19,350 bases of DNA from Beijerinckiaceae bacterium (GTDB taxonomy: Bacteria > Pseudomonadota > Alphaproteobacteria > Rhizobiales > Beijerinckiaceae), in assembly GCA_947455285.1 (NCBI GenBank), contig CANGOK010000025.1:1-19350 (forward strand), read 5' to 3'. The notes beneath the pieces are model-generated. The model ran no database searches and was not told the DNA's origin. It saw only the letters and a program-made list of their open reading frames with translations. The position numbers and the translations under genes are program-made. This document shows positions 6,078 to 14,327 of the stretch, in pieces. Within the stretch, counting starts at the first letter, position 1. Each line of letters starts with the position of its first letter.

Positions 6078-7827
6078 ATTCCTCGAACCGCTCCGCTCCG
6101 CCGCTGATCTTGCGCGGGGCGATTGAGGCGTCAGGCGCCTGCGCAGGCAGGCCCGGATCGCGGAAGCGGTTCACGATGGGATAGCGGCGGTCGCGGCCGA
6201 AGTTTTTCTTTGTCACCTTCACGCCGGGCGCGGCCTGACGGCGCTTGTATTCGGCGATGTAGAGCAGCCGCTCGACCTTCTTCACGACTTCAAGATCATG
6301 CCCGCGCGCGACGATGTCGCAGACGCGCATCTCCTTCTCGACGAGACATTCGAGAATGTCGTCGAGCACCTCGTAAGGGGGCAGCGAGTCCTCGTCCTTC
6401 TGGTTCTCGCGCAGTTCGGCGGACGGCGGCTTGACGATGATGTTGTGGGGGATGACTTCGCCATCAGGCCCCAGGGCGCCATCGGGCTTCCAGCGGTTGC
6501 GCAGGTGGCACAGCCGGAAGACCTGCATCTTGTAGAGGTCCTTGATCGGATTGAAGCCGCCGTTCATGTCGCCATAGATGGTGGCGTAGCCCACGCTCAT
6601 CTCCGACTTGTTGCCCGTGGTGACGAGCATGGGGCCGAACTTGTTCGAGATGGACATGAGCAGCGTGCCGCGCGCGCGGCTTTGCAGGTTCTCTTCGGTG
6701 ATGTCGCGCGGGCGCCCGGCGAAGAGCGGGGCAAGCGCGGCCTCGATGCCCTCGACGGCGGAGGCTATGGGCAGCGTGTCATAGCGCAGCCCCAGAGCGG
6801 CGGCGCAGGCCTGCGCATCACTGAGGGATTCCCCGGAGGTGAATTTATAGGGCAGCATCACGCAATGGACGCGCTCAGGCCCCAGCGCATCCACCGCCAT
6901 GGCGGCGCAGAGCGCGGAGTCGATACCGCCCGACAGGCCCATGACCACGCCGGGAAAGCCGTTCTTGTTCACGTAATCGCGCAGGCCCAGCACGCAGGCG
7001 GCGTAATCGGCCTCATCGCCCTCATAGACCAGCGCGCGCGGACCTTCCGTGCAGGTCCAGCCGGACGGGCGACGCTCCCACACAGTAGAGGCCACCGTCT
7101 CGCCCATGGTGGGCAGCTGCGCGGCCAGAGCGCAATCGGCGTTGAGCACGAAGGAGCCGCCATCGAAAACCAATTCGTCCTGCCCGCCGATCTGGTTGAG
7201 ATAGGCCATGGGCAGAGCCGCCTCCACCACCCGCGCGCAGGCGATCTGGATGCGCTCGTCATGCTTGCCGCGCCAATAGGGCGAGCCATTGGGGGTCAGC
7301 AGGATTTCGGCGCCGGTCTCGGCGAGACATTCCACGACATCCTCGTTCCAGATGTCCTCGCAGATGGGCAGGCCGAGGCGCACACCGCGAAAGGACACCG
7401 GGCCGGGCAGCGGCCCCTTGGCGAAGACGCGCTTCTCGTCAAAGACGCCGTAGTTGGGAAGATCGACCTTGAAGCGGACCGCTTCGATGCGCCCGCCATC
7501 AAGCAGCGCATAGGCGTTGTAGCAAAGCCCGTCTTCGACCCATGGCAGGCCCACCAGCACAGCCGGGCCGCCATCGGCGGTCTCGCGCGCCAGAGCCTCC
7601 ACCGCCCTGCGGCAGGCTTCCTGAAAGGCGGGCTTCAGCACGAGGTCTTCGGGCGGATAGCCCGCCAGAAACAGCTCGCTGAACATGACGAGGTCAGCCC
7701 CCTGCCCCGCCGCGAGCTTGCGGGCCTCGCGCACGCGCATGGCGTTGCCCTCGATGTCGCCCACCGTGCAGCCAACCTGCGCGAGTGCGATGACGAGACG
7801 GTCAGCGGGGCGATGGTTCGTGTTCAT
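6076..7827 (-). CDS. nadE: glutamine-dependent NAD+ synthetase
   Basis: The 583-residue cytoplasmic enzyme makes NAD+ from nicotinic acid adenine dinucleotide, ATP and glutamine, the last step of NAD synthesis. The N-terminal glutaminase (CN-hydrolase) domain shows its catalytic triad: Glu51 in FSELFLAGYPPEDL, Lys120 in FKVDLPNYGVFDE and Cys156 in LPICEDIWNED. The C-terminal synthetase domain starts near residue 280, with the ATP pyrophosphatase loop SGGIDS at 299-304 and later TTGNKSEMSVGYATIYGDMNG. The length is usual for the two-domain bacterial form. The start MNTNHRPADRLVIALAQ is normal for the family. The gene lies 71 bp downstream of the dioxygenase gene on the same strand and could be read from the same transcript. 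Confidence 0.96.
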   Translation of the reverse strand: MNTNHRPADRLVIALAQVGCTVGDIEGNAMRVREARKLAAGQGADLVMFSELFLAGYPPEDLVLKPAFQEACRRAVEALARETADGGPAVLVGLPWVEDGLCYNAYALLDGGRIEAVRFKVDLPNYGVFDEKRVFAKGPLPGPVSFRGVRLGLPICEDIWNEDVVECLAETGAEILLTPNGSPYWRGKHDERIQIACARVVEAALPMAYLNQIGGQDELVFDGGSFVLNADCALAAQLPTMGETVASTVWERRPSGWTCTEGPRALVYEGDEADYAACVLGLRDYVNKNGFPGVVMGLSGGIDSALCAAMAVDALGPERVHCVMLPYKFTSGESLSDAQACAAALGLRYDTLPIASAVEGIEAALAPLFAGRPRDITEENLQSRARGTLLMSISNKFGPMLVTTGNKSEMSVGYATIYGDMNGGFNPIKDLYKMQVFRLCHLRNRWKPDGALGPDGEVIPHNIIVKPPSAELRENQKDEDSLPPYEVLDDILECLVEKEMRVCDIVARGHDLEVVKKVERLLYIAEYKRRQAAPGVKVTKKNFGRDRRYPIVNRFRDPGLPAQAPDASIAPRKISGGAERFEE

Positions 7828-7871
7828 TCCCTTCGTTTAGCGCGCCCGCAGGGGGGCGGCAACGGGGCGGG

Positions 7872-7907
7872 CTCAATCGCAGCCCTCAATCGCAGCCCTC
7901 AATCGAA
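7872..7907. repeat. 13-bp tandem repeat, 2.8 copies, at the end of the dioxygenase gene
   Basis: CTCAATCGCAGCC is repeated at 7872-7884 and 7885-7897 and again in part at 7898-7907 (CTCAATCGAA). The dioxygenase stop codon (7899-7901) falls in the last copy. It looks like a local duplication that copied the gene end and its stop codon twice downstream. Confidence 0.85.
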
Positions 7908-8678
7908 GGCGTAGGCGTCCATCATCAGCACGCCATATTCGCAGCTGGTGTGCACTCGCCGCCCCTTGCCGCCGCCGCCAGCGCCCATGGCGAAGGGCAA
8001 AGGCAGGTAATGTTCGGGGCTGGGATGGTTCTGGCGGGCGTAGGGAGCGCGCTCTTTCCAATTCGCGATGTCTTCGACCCGGCCTTCTTCGACGGCCTCA
8101 TGGACCCATTCGCCGAAGCTCTTCACCCAGTCGGGCGCGGGGCCGTCGATGTCCTCGCGGCTGAGTTCGTAGAGATTGTGGGTCATGCTGCCCGAGCCCA
8201 TGACCAGCACGCCCTCATCGCGCAGGGGCGCCAAAGCCTGCCCCATGGCGACATGATGCGCGCCGCTCATATTGGGCTGCACGGAAAGCTGCACGACGGG
8301 AATGTCGGCTTCCGGGTACATGAGCTTCAGGGGAACCCAGGTTCCGTGGTCAAAGCCGCGCCCCTCGACCGGATAGGCCTTCACCCCCGCAGCGCCCAGA
8401 AGCTGCGCCGCCCGCACCGCGAGATCGGGATCGCCGGGGGCGGGATAGGTCATCTCGAAGAGCGCGCGAGGGAAGCCGCCGAAGTCATAGATCATCTCGG
8501 GCTTGCGGTCGGCCGTCAGGGCGGGCGCGCGGGTCTCGAAATGGGCGGTCGCGATGAGGATCGCCTTCGGCTTGCCCAACTCCTGCCCATAGCCCTTCAG
8601 GAAGCCCGTGGCTGCGGTGTTGTTGAGGATGACCATGGGCGAACCATGGGAGATGAAGACGGAGGGGAAACGGGTCAT
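7899..8678 (-). CDS. LigB/DODA-type extradiol ring-cleavage dioxygenase
   Basis: The 259-residue protein belongs to the class III extradiol dioxygenase family (LigB fold; E. coli YgiD/ZupT-linked and plant DODA relatives). These metalloenzymes open catechol-type rings, including 4,5-cleavage of L-DOPA. Metal and active-site histidines are seen in FISHGSPM (near residue 9), ATAHFETRAP, GRGFDHGTWVPL and MGSGSMTHNLYEL. The ATG at 8678 gives MTRFPSVFISHGSP, normal for the family; an upstream extension to 8777 would overlap dgkA and is not needed. The true substrate is unknown, and YgiD-like members act on DOPA mainly in vitro. It follows dgkA by 35 bp. Confidence 0.88.
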   Translation of the reverse strand: MTRFPSVFISHGSPMVILNNTAATGFLKGYGQELGKPKAILIATAHFETRAPALTADRKPEMIYDFGGFPRALFEMTYPAPGDPDLAVRAAQLLGAAGVKAYPVEGRGFDHGTWVPLKLMYPEADIPVVQLSVQPNMSGAHHVAMGQALAPLRDEGVLVMGSGSMTHNLYELSREDIDGPAPDWVKSFGEWVHEAVEEGRVEDIANWKERAPYARQNHPSPEHYLPLPFAMGAGGGGKGRRVHTSCEYGVLMMDAYAFD

Positions 8679-8713
8679 GGCTGATCCAATTCGCTGGAAG
8701 CGGCGCAGTTGTT

Positions 8714-9064
8714 TTACAGGCCAAGCCGGGCGGCGAGAACCGTGAGCCAGATCAGACCAGCCCCGACCTGCACGCATAGGCAGGCCGCGGAGGCCATGTC
8801 CTTGACGACCTTGATCGCATCATGGCGATCAGGCGTCACATGATCGCAAAGCTTCTCGATGGCGGTGTTGAGGAACTCGATGCAGAGCACCGCGAGCAGC
8901 GCCAGAATGAGCGCCAGACGCTCCCAAGCGCCCGCGCCAATGACCAGCGCCAGCGGCAGGGCCACGACCAGCAAAGCGATTTCCTGCTTGATGGCGCGCT
9001 CGGTGCGCAGCCCGTGGGCGATGCCCGCGCAGGAATATAAAAACGCCCTGTAGATCCGCCCCAC
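8714..9064 (-). CDS. dgkA: diacylglycerol kinase, prokaryotic integral-membrane type
   Basis: The 116-residue membrane enzyme phosphorylates diacylglycerol to phosphatidic acid, recycling lipid released by membrane glucan or LPS modification. Three hydrophobic helices are present. The family signature reads EFLNTAIE, where Glu63, Asn66 and Glu70 match E. coli Glu69, Asn72 and Glu76; Glu28 in IKQE matches the other conserved acidic site. There is no ATG in frame ahead of the domain. The GTG at 9064 with GGGGGA six bases upstream gives a normal length (E. coli 122 residues) and is chosen. A longer reading from 9229 would overlap the DAHP synthase gene. Confidence 0.9.
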   Translation of the reverse strand: MGRIYRAFLYSCAGIAHGLRTERAIKQEIALLVVALPLALVIGAGAWERLALILALLAVLCIEFLNTAIEKLCDHVTPDRHDAIKVVKDMASAACLCVQVGAGLIWLTVLAARLGL

Positions 9065-9127
9065 TCTATTCCCCCAGTCCCGGCGCAGCCCTGTTCCCTG
9101 CTTGGCATGGAATGGGGCTGACGCCAA

Positions 9128-9149
9128 GACGCCGCTATTCGGCGGCGTC
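9128..9149 (-). other. 8-bp hairpin spanning the DAHP synthase stop codon
   Basis: GACGCCGC (9128-9135) and GCGGCGTC (9142-9149) form a perfect stem with a 6-nt loop. The DAHP synthase stop codon (9135-9137) sits at the loop edge. No U tract follows on the minus strand. It may limit read-through into dgkA or protect the 3' end; it may also simply reflect GC-rich codons. Confidence 0.35.
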
Positions 9150-10511
9150 CTCCTTGGGGAGCGCGCGGGTGCGCTCGTCCTTGAGCAATTGCGCGATGAG
9201 GAAGGCGACTTCGATCGCCTGTTCCGCATTGAGGCGCGGATCGCAGAAGGTGTGGTAGCGCGACGAAAGATCGCCTTCCGAAATCGCGCGGGCGCCGCCC
9301 GTGCATTCCGTGACGTTCTTGCCGGTCATCTCCAGATGCACGCCGCCCGCATAGGTGCCCTCGGCCTGATGGACCGCGAAGAAGGTGCGGATCTCGCTCA
9401 TGATGCGGTCGAAGGGGCGCGTCTTGAAGCCGCCCGCCGAAATCGTGTTGCCATGCATGGGATCGCAGGACCAGACGACCGAGCGGCCCTCGCGCTCCAC
9501 CGCACGCACCAGCGTCGGCAGACCATCGCCCACCTTCTCCGCGCCGAAACGGGCGATGAGGGTGAGGCGGCCGGGCTCGTTGGCGGGGTTGAGGATGTCG
9601 ATCAGCCGCAACAGATCGTCCGTCTTGAGGGACGGACCGCACTTGAGGCCGAGCGGATTCTTCACGCCGCGGCAATACTCGATATGGGCATGATCGAACT
9701 GGCGGGTGCGGTCGCCGATCCAGATCATATGGCCGGAGGTTGCGTAATGGTCGCCGGAGGTCGAGTCGACGCGCGTCAGGGCCTGTTCGTAGCCGAGCAG
9801 CAACGCCTCGTGGGAGGTGTAGAAATCGGTGCGGCTGAGTTCCTGATGCTCTTCAGCGTCAAGGCCGATGGCGCGCATGAAGCCGAGCGTCTCGGTGATG
9901 CGGTCAGCCAACTCCTGATAGCGGCCGGACTGCGGGCTGTCGTTGACGAAGCCGAGCATCCAGCGATGGGCGTTGGCCAGATTAGCGTAGCCGCCCCAGG
10001 CGAAAGCGCGCAGCAGGTTCAGCGTCGCCGCCGACTGGCGATAGGCCTCGAGCTGGCGCGTCGGATCAGGCGTGCGGGCGGCCAGCGAATAGCCGCTGTC
10101 GTTTACGATGTCGCCGCGATAGATGGGCAGCTCCACGCCCTGATGGACCTCGGTCGGGTTGGTGCGCGGCTTGGCGAACTGGCCCGCCACGCGACCGACC
10201 TTCACCACCGGCAGCGTCGCGCCGAAGGTCAGCACGACCGCCATCTGCAGGAAGACGCGGAAGAAGTCTCGGATGTTGTCGGCGGAATGTTCAGCGAAGC
10301 TCTCGGCGCAATCGCCGCCCTGCAGCAGGAAGGCCTCACCCTGAGAAACCTTGGCGAGCGCCCGCTTCAGCTTGCGCGCCTCGCCCGCGAAAACGAGCGG
10401 GGGAAACCCGGCGAGCTGACGCTCCACATCGCCCAGCGCGGCGACGTCAGGGTAAACGGGGGCCTGCTGGATGGGCTTGGCTCTCCAGCTGTCGGGGGTC
10501 CACACGGACAT
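9135..10511 (-). CDS. class II 3-deoxy-7-phosphoheptulonate (DAHP) synthase
   Basis: The 458-residue enzyme condenses phosphoenolpyruvate and erythrose 4-phosphate to DAHP, the first step of the shikimate pathway to aromatic amino acids. Class II features are clear: the start VWTPDSWRAKPIQQAPVYPD, QGGDCAESF with the metal-binding cysteine, RVAGQFAKPR, then WSCDPMHGNT and GGVHLEMTG. The length is typical of the class II (plant-like, AroF/AroG of alphaproteobacteria) enzymes. The ATG at 10511 has GGAG about 8 nt upstream and matches family N-termini; a TTG seven codons further up is unnecessary. It heads a same-strand run with dgkA, the dioxygenase gene and nadE. Feedback sites cannot be read from sequence. 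Confidence 0.95.
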   Translation of the reverse strand: MSVWTPDSWRAKPIQQAPVYPDVAALGDVERQLAGFPPLVFAGEARKLKRALAKVSQGEAFLLQGGDCAESFAEHSADNIRDFFRVFLQMAVVLTFGATLPVVKVGRVAGQFAKPRTNPTEVHQGVELPIYRGDIVNDSGYSLAARTPDPTRQLEAYRQSAATLNLLRAFAWGGYANLANAHRWMLGFVNDSPQSGRYQELADRITETLGFMRAIGLDAEEHQELSRTDFYTSHEALLLGYEQALTRVDSTSGDHYATSGHMIWIGDRTRQFDHAHIEYCRGVKNPLGLKCGPSLKTDDLLRLIDILNPANEPGRLTLIARFGAEKVGDGLPTLVRAVEREGRSVVWSCDPMHGNTISAGGFKTRPFDRIMSEIRTFFAVHQAEGTYAGGVHLEMTGKNVTECTGGARAISEGDLSSRYHTFCDPRLNAEQAIEVAFLIAQLLKDERTRALPKEDAAE

Positions 10512-10575
10512 AATCGTCGCTCCAAAATCCAATCATTCCCGCAAAGCCCTCCCCCCGGAAGCCGCGGAAGTCGGG

Positions 10576-10605
10576 CTTATACATGAGCGCGGGCTGGATT
10601 GCGAA
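10576..10605 (-). promoter_or_regulatory. possible promoter of the DAHP synthase gene
   Basis: On the minus strand TTCGCA (10600-10605) and TATAAG (10576-10581) are separated by 18 bp, in the gap after gor. The 5' leader would be about 58 nt. The -35 box is a partial match only. Confidence 0.3.
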
Positions 10606-10623
10606 TGAATCGAAAGTTGAAGA

Positions 10624-12000
10624 TTACCGCTCGTACCGCGCGCTGCGGGTACGCATCGTCACCAGCTCCTCAGCCGCCGTCGGATGCACCGCCATGGTGG
10701 CGTCGAAGTCGGCTTTGGTCGCGCCCATCTTCACGGCGATGCCGAGAAGCTGCGCCATTTCGCCCGCGTCATGGCCGAGGATATGGACGCCCAACACCCT
10801 GTCGGTCTTGCCGTCGACCACGATCTTCATGATCACCTTTTCGGTGCGCCCCGAAAGGGTCGCCTTCATGGGGCGGAAGCTGGCGCTGTAGATGTCGACC
10901 ACATCGAAGGCCGCGCGCGCCTCGCCCTCGCTCATCCCCACCGTGCCGATCTCTGGCGTGGTGAAGACCGCCGTGGCGATGGCCTCATAGCCCACCACCA
11001 CATCCTTACCGCCGAAGACGGTGTCGGCGAAGGCGTGGCCCTCGCGAATGGCGACGGGGGTGAGATTGACGCGGTTGGTGACATCGCCGACCGCATAGAT
11101 CGAGGGAACATTCGTGCGCGAATGCGCGTCCACCTTCACAGCGCCAGCGCCATCAAGCTCGACGCCCGCGCGCTCAAGCCCGAGTCCCCTAGTATGGGGG
11201 CGGCGCCCGGTGGCGAGCAACACCTGATCGACCTCCAGCGCCTCGCCCGTGCTCAGGGTGACGCGATAGCCATCGACGATCTTTTCGATCTTCGTCGGCA
11301 AGACGCCAAAGTGAAACTGCACGCCCGCATGGGTCAGCGCATCGCGGACACCGCCCCGCATATCCTCATCAAAACCGCTCAGCACATTATCGGCGCGCAT
11401 GGCCTGATGAACTTCGCTGCCAAGCCGCGCAAAAACGCTGGCGAACTCCACCGCGATATAGCCGCCGCCCACGACAAAGAGCCGCTTGGGGAAGACCTTG
11501 AGATCGAAGACTTCGTTGGATGTGACGCAATGTTCGACGCCGGGAATGGCGGGCTCAAGAACCGGCGCGCCGCCCGTGGCGACAAGGATATATTTCGCGG
11601 AGATTTCGCGGCCATCGGCCAGCAGTTTCACCCGATGGGGGCCAAGCACTTCGGCGCGGCTGGCGACCATCTCGACGCCCGCGCGCCCGAGATTTGCGTC
11701 ATAGAGGCCTGACAGGCGCGTGATCTCTTTTTCCTTAGCGTCGACCAGCTTGCCCCAATCGAAGACCGGCTTTTGCGGGATCGTCCAGCCATAGCCCGCA
11801 GCATCCTCGAAATCGTCAACGAAGCGGCTGGCGTAGGCGTAAAGCTTCTTGGGCACGCAGCCGCGGATGACGCAGGTTCCCCCGACGCGATATTCCTCGG
11901 CCACCATGACCTTCGCGCCATAGCCCGCCGCGATGCGCCCGGCGCGCACGCCGCCCGAGCCCGCCCCGATCACGAAAAGATCGACATCATATTCGCTCAT
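10624..12000 (-). CDS. gor: glutathione-disulfide reductase
   Basis: The 458-residue FAD flavoprotein reduces glutathione disulfide with NADPH in the cytoplasm. The N-terminal FAD-binding loop is VIGAGSGGVRAGR. The redox-active disulfide is in GGTCVIRGCVPKKL (Cys43 and Cys48). The second nucleotide-binding site is GGGYIAVEFASVFARLG. The C-terminal dimer-interface motif HPTAAEE (His439, Glu444) provides the catalytic base. The CVIRGCVPKK form, not CLNxGC, separates it from lipoamide dehydrogenase and agrees with GR. It is 52 bp downstream of the DUF2059 gene, so an rpiA - DUF2059 gene - gor operon is likely. That order appears conserved in Hyphomicrobiales as far as I recall. Confidence 0.95.
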   Translation of the reverse strand: MSEYDVDLFVIGAGSGGVRAGRIAAGYGAKVMVAEEYRVGGTCVIRGCVPKKLYAYASRFVDDFEDAAGYGWTIPQKPVFDWGKLVDAKEKEITRLSGLYDANLGRAGVEMVASRAEVLGPHRVKLLADGREISAKYILVATGGAPVLEPAIPGVEHCVTSNEVFDLKVFPKRLFVVGGGYIAVEFASVFARLGSEVHQAMRADNVLSGFDEDMRGGVRDALTHAGVQFHFGVLPTKIEKIVDGYRVTLSTGEALEVDQVLLATGRRPHTRGLGLERAGVELDGAGAVKVDAHSRTNVPSIYAVGDVTNRVNLTPVAIREGHAFADTVFGGKDVVVGYEAIATAVFTTPEIGTVGMSEGEARAAFDVVDIYSASFRPMKATLSGRTEKVIMKIVVDGKTDRVLGVHILGHDAGEMAQLLGIAVKMGATKADFDATMAVHPTAAEELVTMRTRSARYER

Positions 12001-12052
12001 GGGGCAGGCCTTTTCAGTGGGCGGTCATTACCGAGAGTTCAAAGGGAAAAGA

Positions 12053-12598
12053 TCAGAGTTCGTGGCCCTTTTTCTTCATTTCCGCACGCACGCGGTCGAA
12101 CATGCGCGCCGAAACGGCCTTGCTCCAATCGTTCATGGCAGGCCCCATGTTGGCGAAAATGGCAGGCTGAACCTCGACATATTTCTTGCCGACCGCCGAC
12201 TTGAAAAAGTTCAGCGTATCCTTGCATTCCTGCTCCGTCAGCACAGACGCATAAACACGCGCGCCGAAATCCAGAAGATCTTCGGAATAGCGATTGAACT
12301 CGGGTTGCAGCTGGTCCAGCGTCGCCTTCAGATCATTCGCCAGCTCGGGACGGGTCTGGCTGAAGTTCATGTTGATCTTCACCATGAGTTCGGGGATCAC
12401 CCCGCTATAGGCGCGTGAGAGACCCGAAGCCACAACCAGTTCACGCGCGACGGCGAGATGTGAGGCGGCGGGCGCCGGAGGCGCGGCGGCAGCCGGCGGC
12501 GTGAAAGAGCCCGAAGGCAGCGGAGCCTGGGCGCACACAGGCCCGGCGAGCGTCGCTGCGAGCAAGACGCCGGTCAGGCGAAGAGAAAATCCGTTCAT
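12053..12598 (-). CDS. DUF2059 domain-containing periplasmic protein
   Basis: The 181-residue protein starts with a signal peptide (LTGVLLAATLAGPVCAQ, cleavage probably after VCA near residue 23). A Pro/Ala-rich linker to about residue 48 follows, then a helical DUF2059 domain. Family-like features are the Phe/Tyr-rich helix pattern and the segment LTEQECKDTLNFFKSAVGKKY followed by QPAIFANMGPAM. The domain is found in many proteobacterial periplasmic proteins of unknown function. It is 23 bp downstream of rpiA and 52 bp upstream of gor. The operon context hints at a link to redox or pentose phosphate metabolism, but that is only association. Confidence 0.85.
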   Translation of the reverse strand: MNGFSLRLTGVLLAATLAGPVCAQAPLPSGSFTPPAAAAPPAPAASHLAVARELVVASGLSRAYSGVIPELMVKINMNFSQTRPELANDLKATLDQLQPEFNRYSEDLLDFGARVYASVLTEQECKDTLNFFKSAVGKKYVEVQPAIFANMGPAMNDWSKAVSARMFDRVRAEMKKKGHEL

Positions 12599-12621
12599 TG
12601 ATTCCGCTCCGTTAAAGCGCC

Positions 12622-13329
12622 TCAGCTGAGGTCGCCTAAAACCTCGACTCCCGCCGCATCAGCCACGATGACGGCCTTCGCGAGGCCTATGAAAAGTCCA
12701 TGTTCGACCACGCCCGGCACGGATACGAGACCCGCCGCCAGACCCGCGACATCGGGAATGGCGCCAAAAGCGCAGTCGAGGATGTAGTGGCCGCCGTCGG
12801 TGACGAAAACATGGCCAGCAGAATCGTGACGCAGGCGGATGGCGCCGGTACAGCCCACCTGCCCCGCAACTTTCGCGACAAGCCGGCGCGTCGCTTCTAG
12901 GCCAAAGGGGACAACCTCGACCGGCAGCGGGAAACGCCCCAGTCGGTCCACCTGCTTCGAGCGATCCGTGATCACGATCATGCGGCCCGACGCCGCCGCC
13001 ACGATCTTTTCGCGCAGCAAGGCGCCGCCGCCGCCTTTGACGAGATTGAGAGCGGGATCGAATTCATCCGCGCCATCCACCGTCAGATCAAGCTCGGGGG
13101 TGTCATCAAGCGTGGTGAGCGGAATGCCAAGCGACTGCGCCTGCGCGCGCGTGGCCTCGGAGGTCGGCACGCAGAGCAAGTCCATGCCCGCGCGCACCTT
13201 CGCGCCCACAAAATCGACGAAATGGCGGGCAGTTGAGCCGGTTCCAAGACCCAGCCGCATGCCGGGCCGCACAAGATCGGCCGCACGAGCGGCGGCGAGG
13301 CGTTTGGCGTTTTCGATGGCGTCGGACAT
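12622..13329 (-). CDS. rpiA: ribose-5-phosphate isomerase A
   Basis: The 235-residue enzyme interconverts ribose 5-phosphate and ribulose 5-phosphate in the pentose phosphate pathway and, in autotrophs, the Calvin cycle. The conserved blocks are GLGTGSTARHFV (phosphate loop), TSEAT, DGADEFDP (Asp85-Glu89), LVKGGGGALLREKI with Lys98 and catalytic Glu107, and later VPGVVEHGLF. The length is normal. The ATG at 13329 matches family N-termini, but the 13 bases before it are almost all C and G pyrimidine-rich on the coding strand, with no Shine-Dalgarno sequence. A 17-bp palindrome 37-53 nt upstream (separate entry) may regulate it. It is divergent from gph. Confidence 0.96.
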   Translation of the reverse strand: MSDAIENAKRLAAARAADLVRPGMRLGLGTGSTARHFVDFVGAKVRAGMDLLCVPTSEATRAQAQSLGIPLTTLDDTPELDLTVDGADEFDPALNLVKGGGGALLREKIVAAASGRMIVITDRSKQVDRLGRFPLPVEVVPFGLEATRRLVAKVAGQVGCTGAIRLRHDSAGHVFVTDGGHYILDCAFGAIPDVAGLAAGLVSVPGVVEHGLFIGLAKAVIVADAAGVEVLGDLS

Positions 13330-13365
13330 GGGGGGCCGGTGGGGTTGGAAGGTGAGGTGGGAAGA

Positions 13366-13382
13366 GCATCGGGACCCGATGC
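13366..13382. promoter_or_regulatory. perfect 17-bp palindrome upstream of rpiA (operator candidate)
   Basis: GCATCGGGACCCGATGC is an inverted repeat of 8 bp around a single A, in the rpiA-gph intergenic region. It is 36 bp above the rpiA start codon and 159 bp above gph. The length, perfect symmetry and place suggest a binding site for a dimeric regulator; the regulator is unknown. Confidence 0.55.
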
Positions 13383-13541
13383 CGGTGGGGTAGCGAACCC
13401 GAGGATAAAAAGCAATTCAGCGCGGCAGACCGGGCCGAATCGCAGCTTAGCTTACAAGAGATTGGCTTGCTCCGCTGCCCGTTCGCCGCTACGTCAAAGG
13501 CTCAAGTCAGATCGCCTCACCCTCACCACCCGGCCCTTTTC

Positions 13542-14228
13542 ATGTCCCAACCCGCTCCCCTCATCGTCTTCGACCTCGACGGAACCCTTGCCGACACGGC
13601 GGACGATCTGCTCGCCACGCTTAACTTCATCCTGACCCGCGAGGGCGTCCCGCCCGTCACCGGGTCACAGGCCCGGCGCATGGTGGGCATGGGAGCAAGG
13701 ATGCTCATCAAGCGTGGATTCGAAAACGCAGGCGCAACGATCGAACCGGCGCGGCTCGAAGAATTATTCCACACATTTCTCGAGCATTACGAGACGAACA
13801 TCGCCGTTCACTCACGCCTCTTTCCAGGAGTGGAGCAGGCGCTAGACCGTTTCGAGGCCTCAGGATTCGCCTTCGCAGTCTGCACCAACAAGATCGAGAA
13901 ACCCTCGGTGAAGCTGCTGAAGGCGCTGGGCGTGGCCGATCGTTTTCGCGCGATCTGCGGACAGGACACTTTCTCCTGGTGGAAGCCCGACCCTCGCGCC
14001 CTCCTGTCGACCATTGAACTTGCGGGCGGCTCCCCCGGACGAGCAGTGATGGTCGGCGACTCGAAGACGGACATCGACACCGCCAAGGCGGCGGGCGTGC
14101 CCGTGGTGGCGGTCGATTTCGGCTACACCGACGTCCATGTGAGCGAATTGGGCCCGGACCGGATCATCTCCCATTTCGATAGCCTGTGGGAGGCGGTTCA
14201 GCTGCTTTCGCCCGAGCTCGTGGGGTAA
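13542..14228 (+). CDS. gph: phosphoglycolate phosphatase, HAD superfamily
   Basis: The 228-residue cytoplasmic hydrolase removes phosphate from 2-phosphoglycolate, produced by DNA repair and by Rubisco oxygenation. HAD motif I is VFDLDGTLADT (nucleophile Asp11, acid/base Asp13), motif II is AVCTNK, the motif III lysine is in WWKPDPRALL, and motif IV is VGDSKTDIDTAKAAG. The cap domain between motifs I and II is helical, as in Gph. The ATG at 13542 gives MSQPAPLIVFDLDG and fits the family; no clear ribosome-binding site is seen. It is divergent from rpiA and ends 99 bp before tRNA-Val. A related HAD phosphatase with another substrate is possible. Confidence 0.9.
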   Translation: MSQPAPLIVFDLDGTLADTADDLLATLNFILTREGVPPVTGSQARRMVGMGARMLIKRGFENAGATIEPARLEELFHTFLEHYETNIAVHSRLFPGVEQALDRFEASGFAFAVCTNKIEKPSVKLLKALGVADRFRAICGQDTFSWWKPDPRALLSTIELAGGSPGRAVMVGDSKTDIDTAKAAGVPVVAVDFGYTDVHVSELGPDRIISHFDSLWEAVQLLSPELVG

Positions 14229-14276
14229 GAGCCCAAGAGCGCTGCCTGAGCAAAAGCCACCAAGCGCGACCCGCCC

Positions 14277-14305
14277 TTGACTTGCGCCGCCACGCTGCCT
14301 AAACG
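14277..14305 (+). promoter_or_regulatory. probable tRNA-Val promoter
   Basis: TTGACT (14277-14282) is followed after 17 bp by TAAACG (14300-14305), placing the start of transcription near 14312, about 16 nt before the tRNA. The -35 box matches five of six consensus bases; the -10 box is weak. Confidence 0.5.
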
Positions 14306-14327
14306 AACCCCATCGAGGCCTTGCCTC

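Noticed and set aside
6298..7914. 538-codon plus-strand frame opposite nadE
   Set aside because: It is the antisense shadow of a clear NAD synthetase; rich in His, Ala, Gln and Gly, without any domain or start signal.
9102..10586. 494-codon plus-strand frame opposite the DAHP synthase gene
   Set aside because: High-GC antisense frame; the minus strand has complete class II DAHP synthase motifs.
10684..11712. 342-codon plus-strand frame opposite gor
   Set aside because: Antisense to an intact glutathione reductase; no family features.
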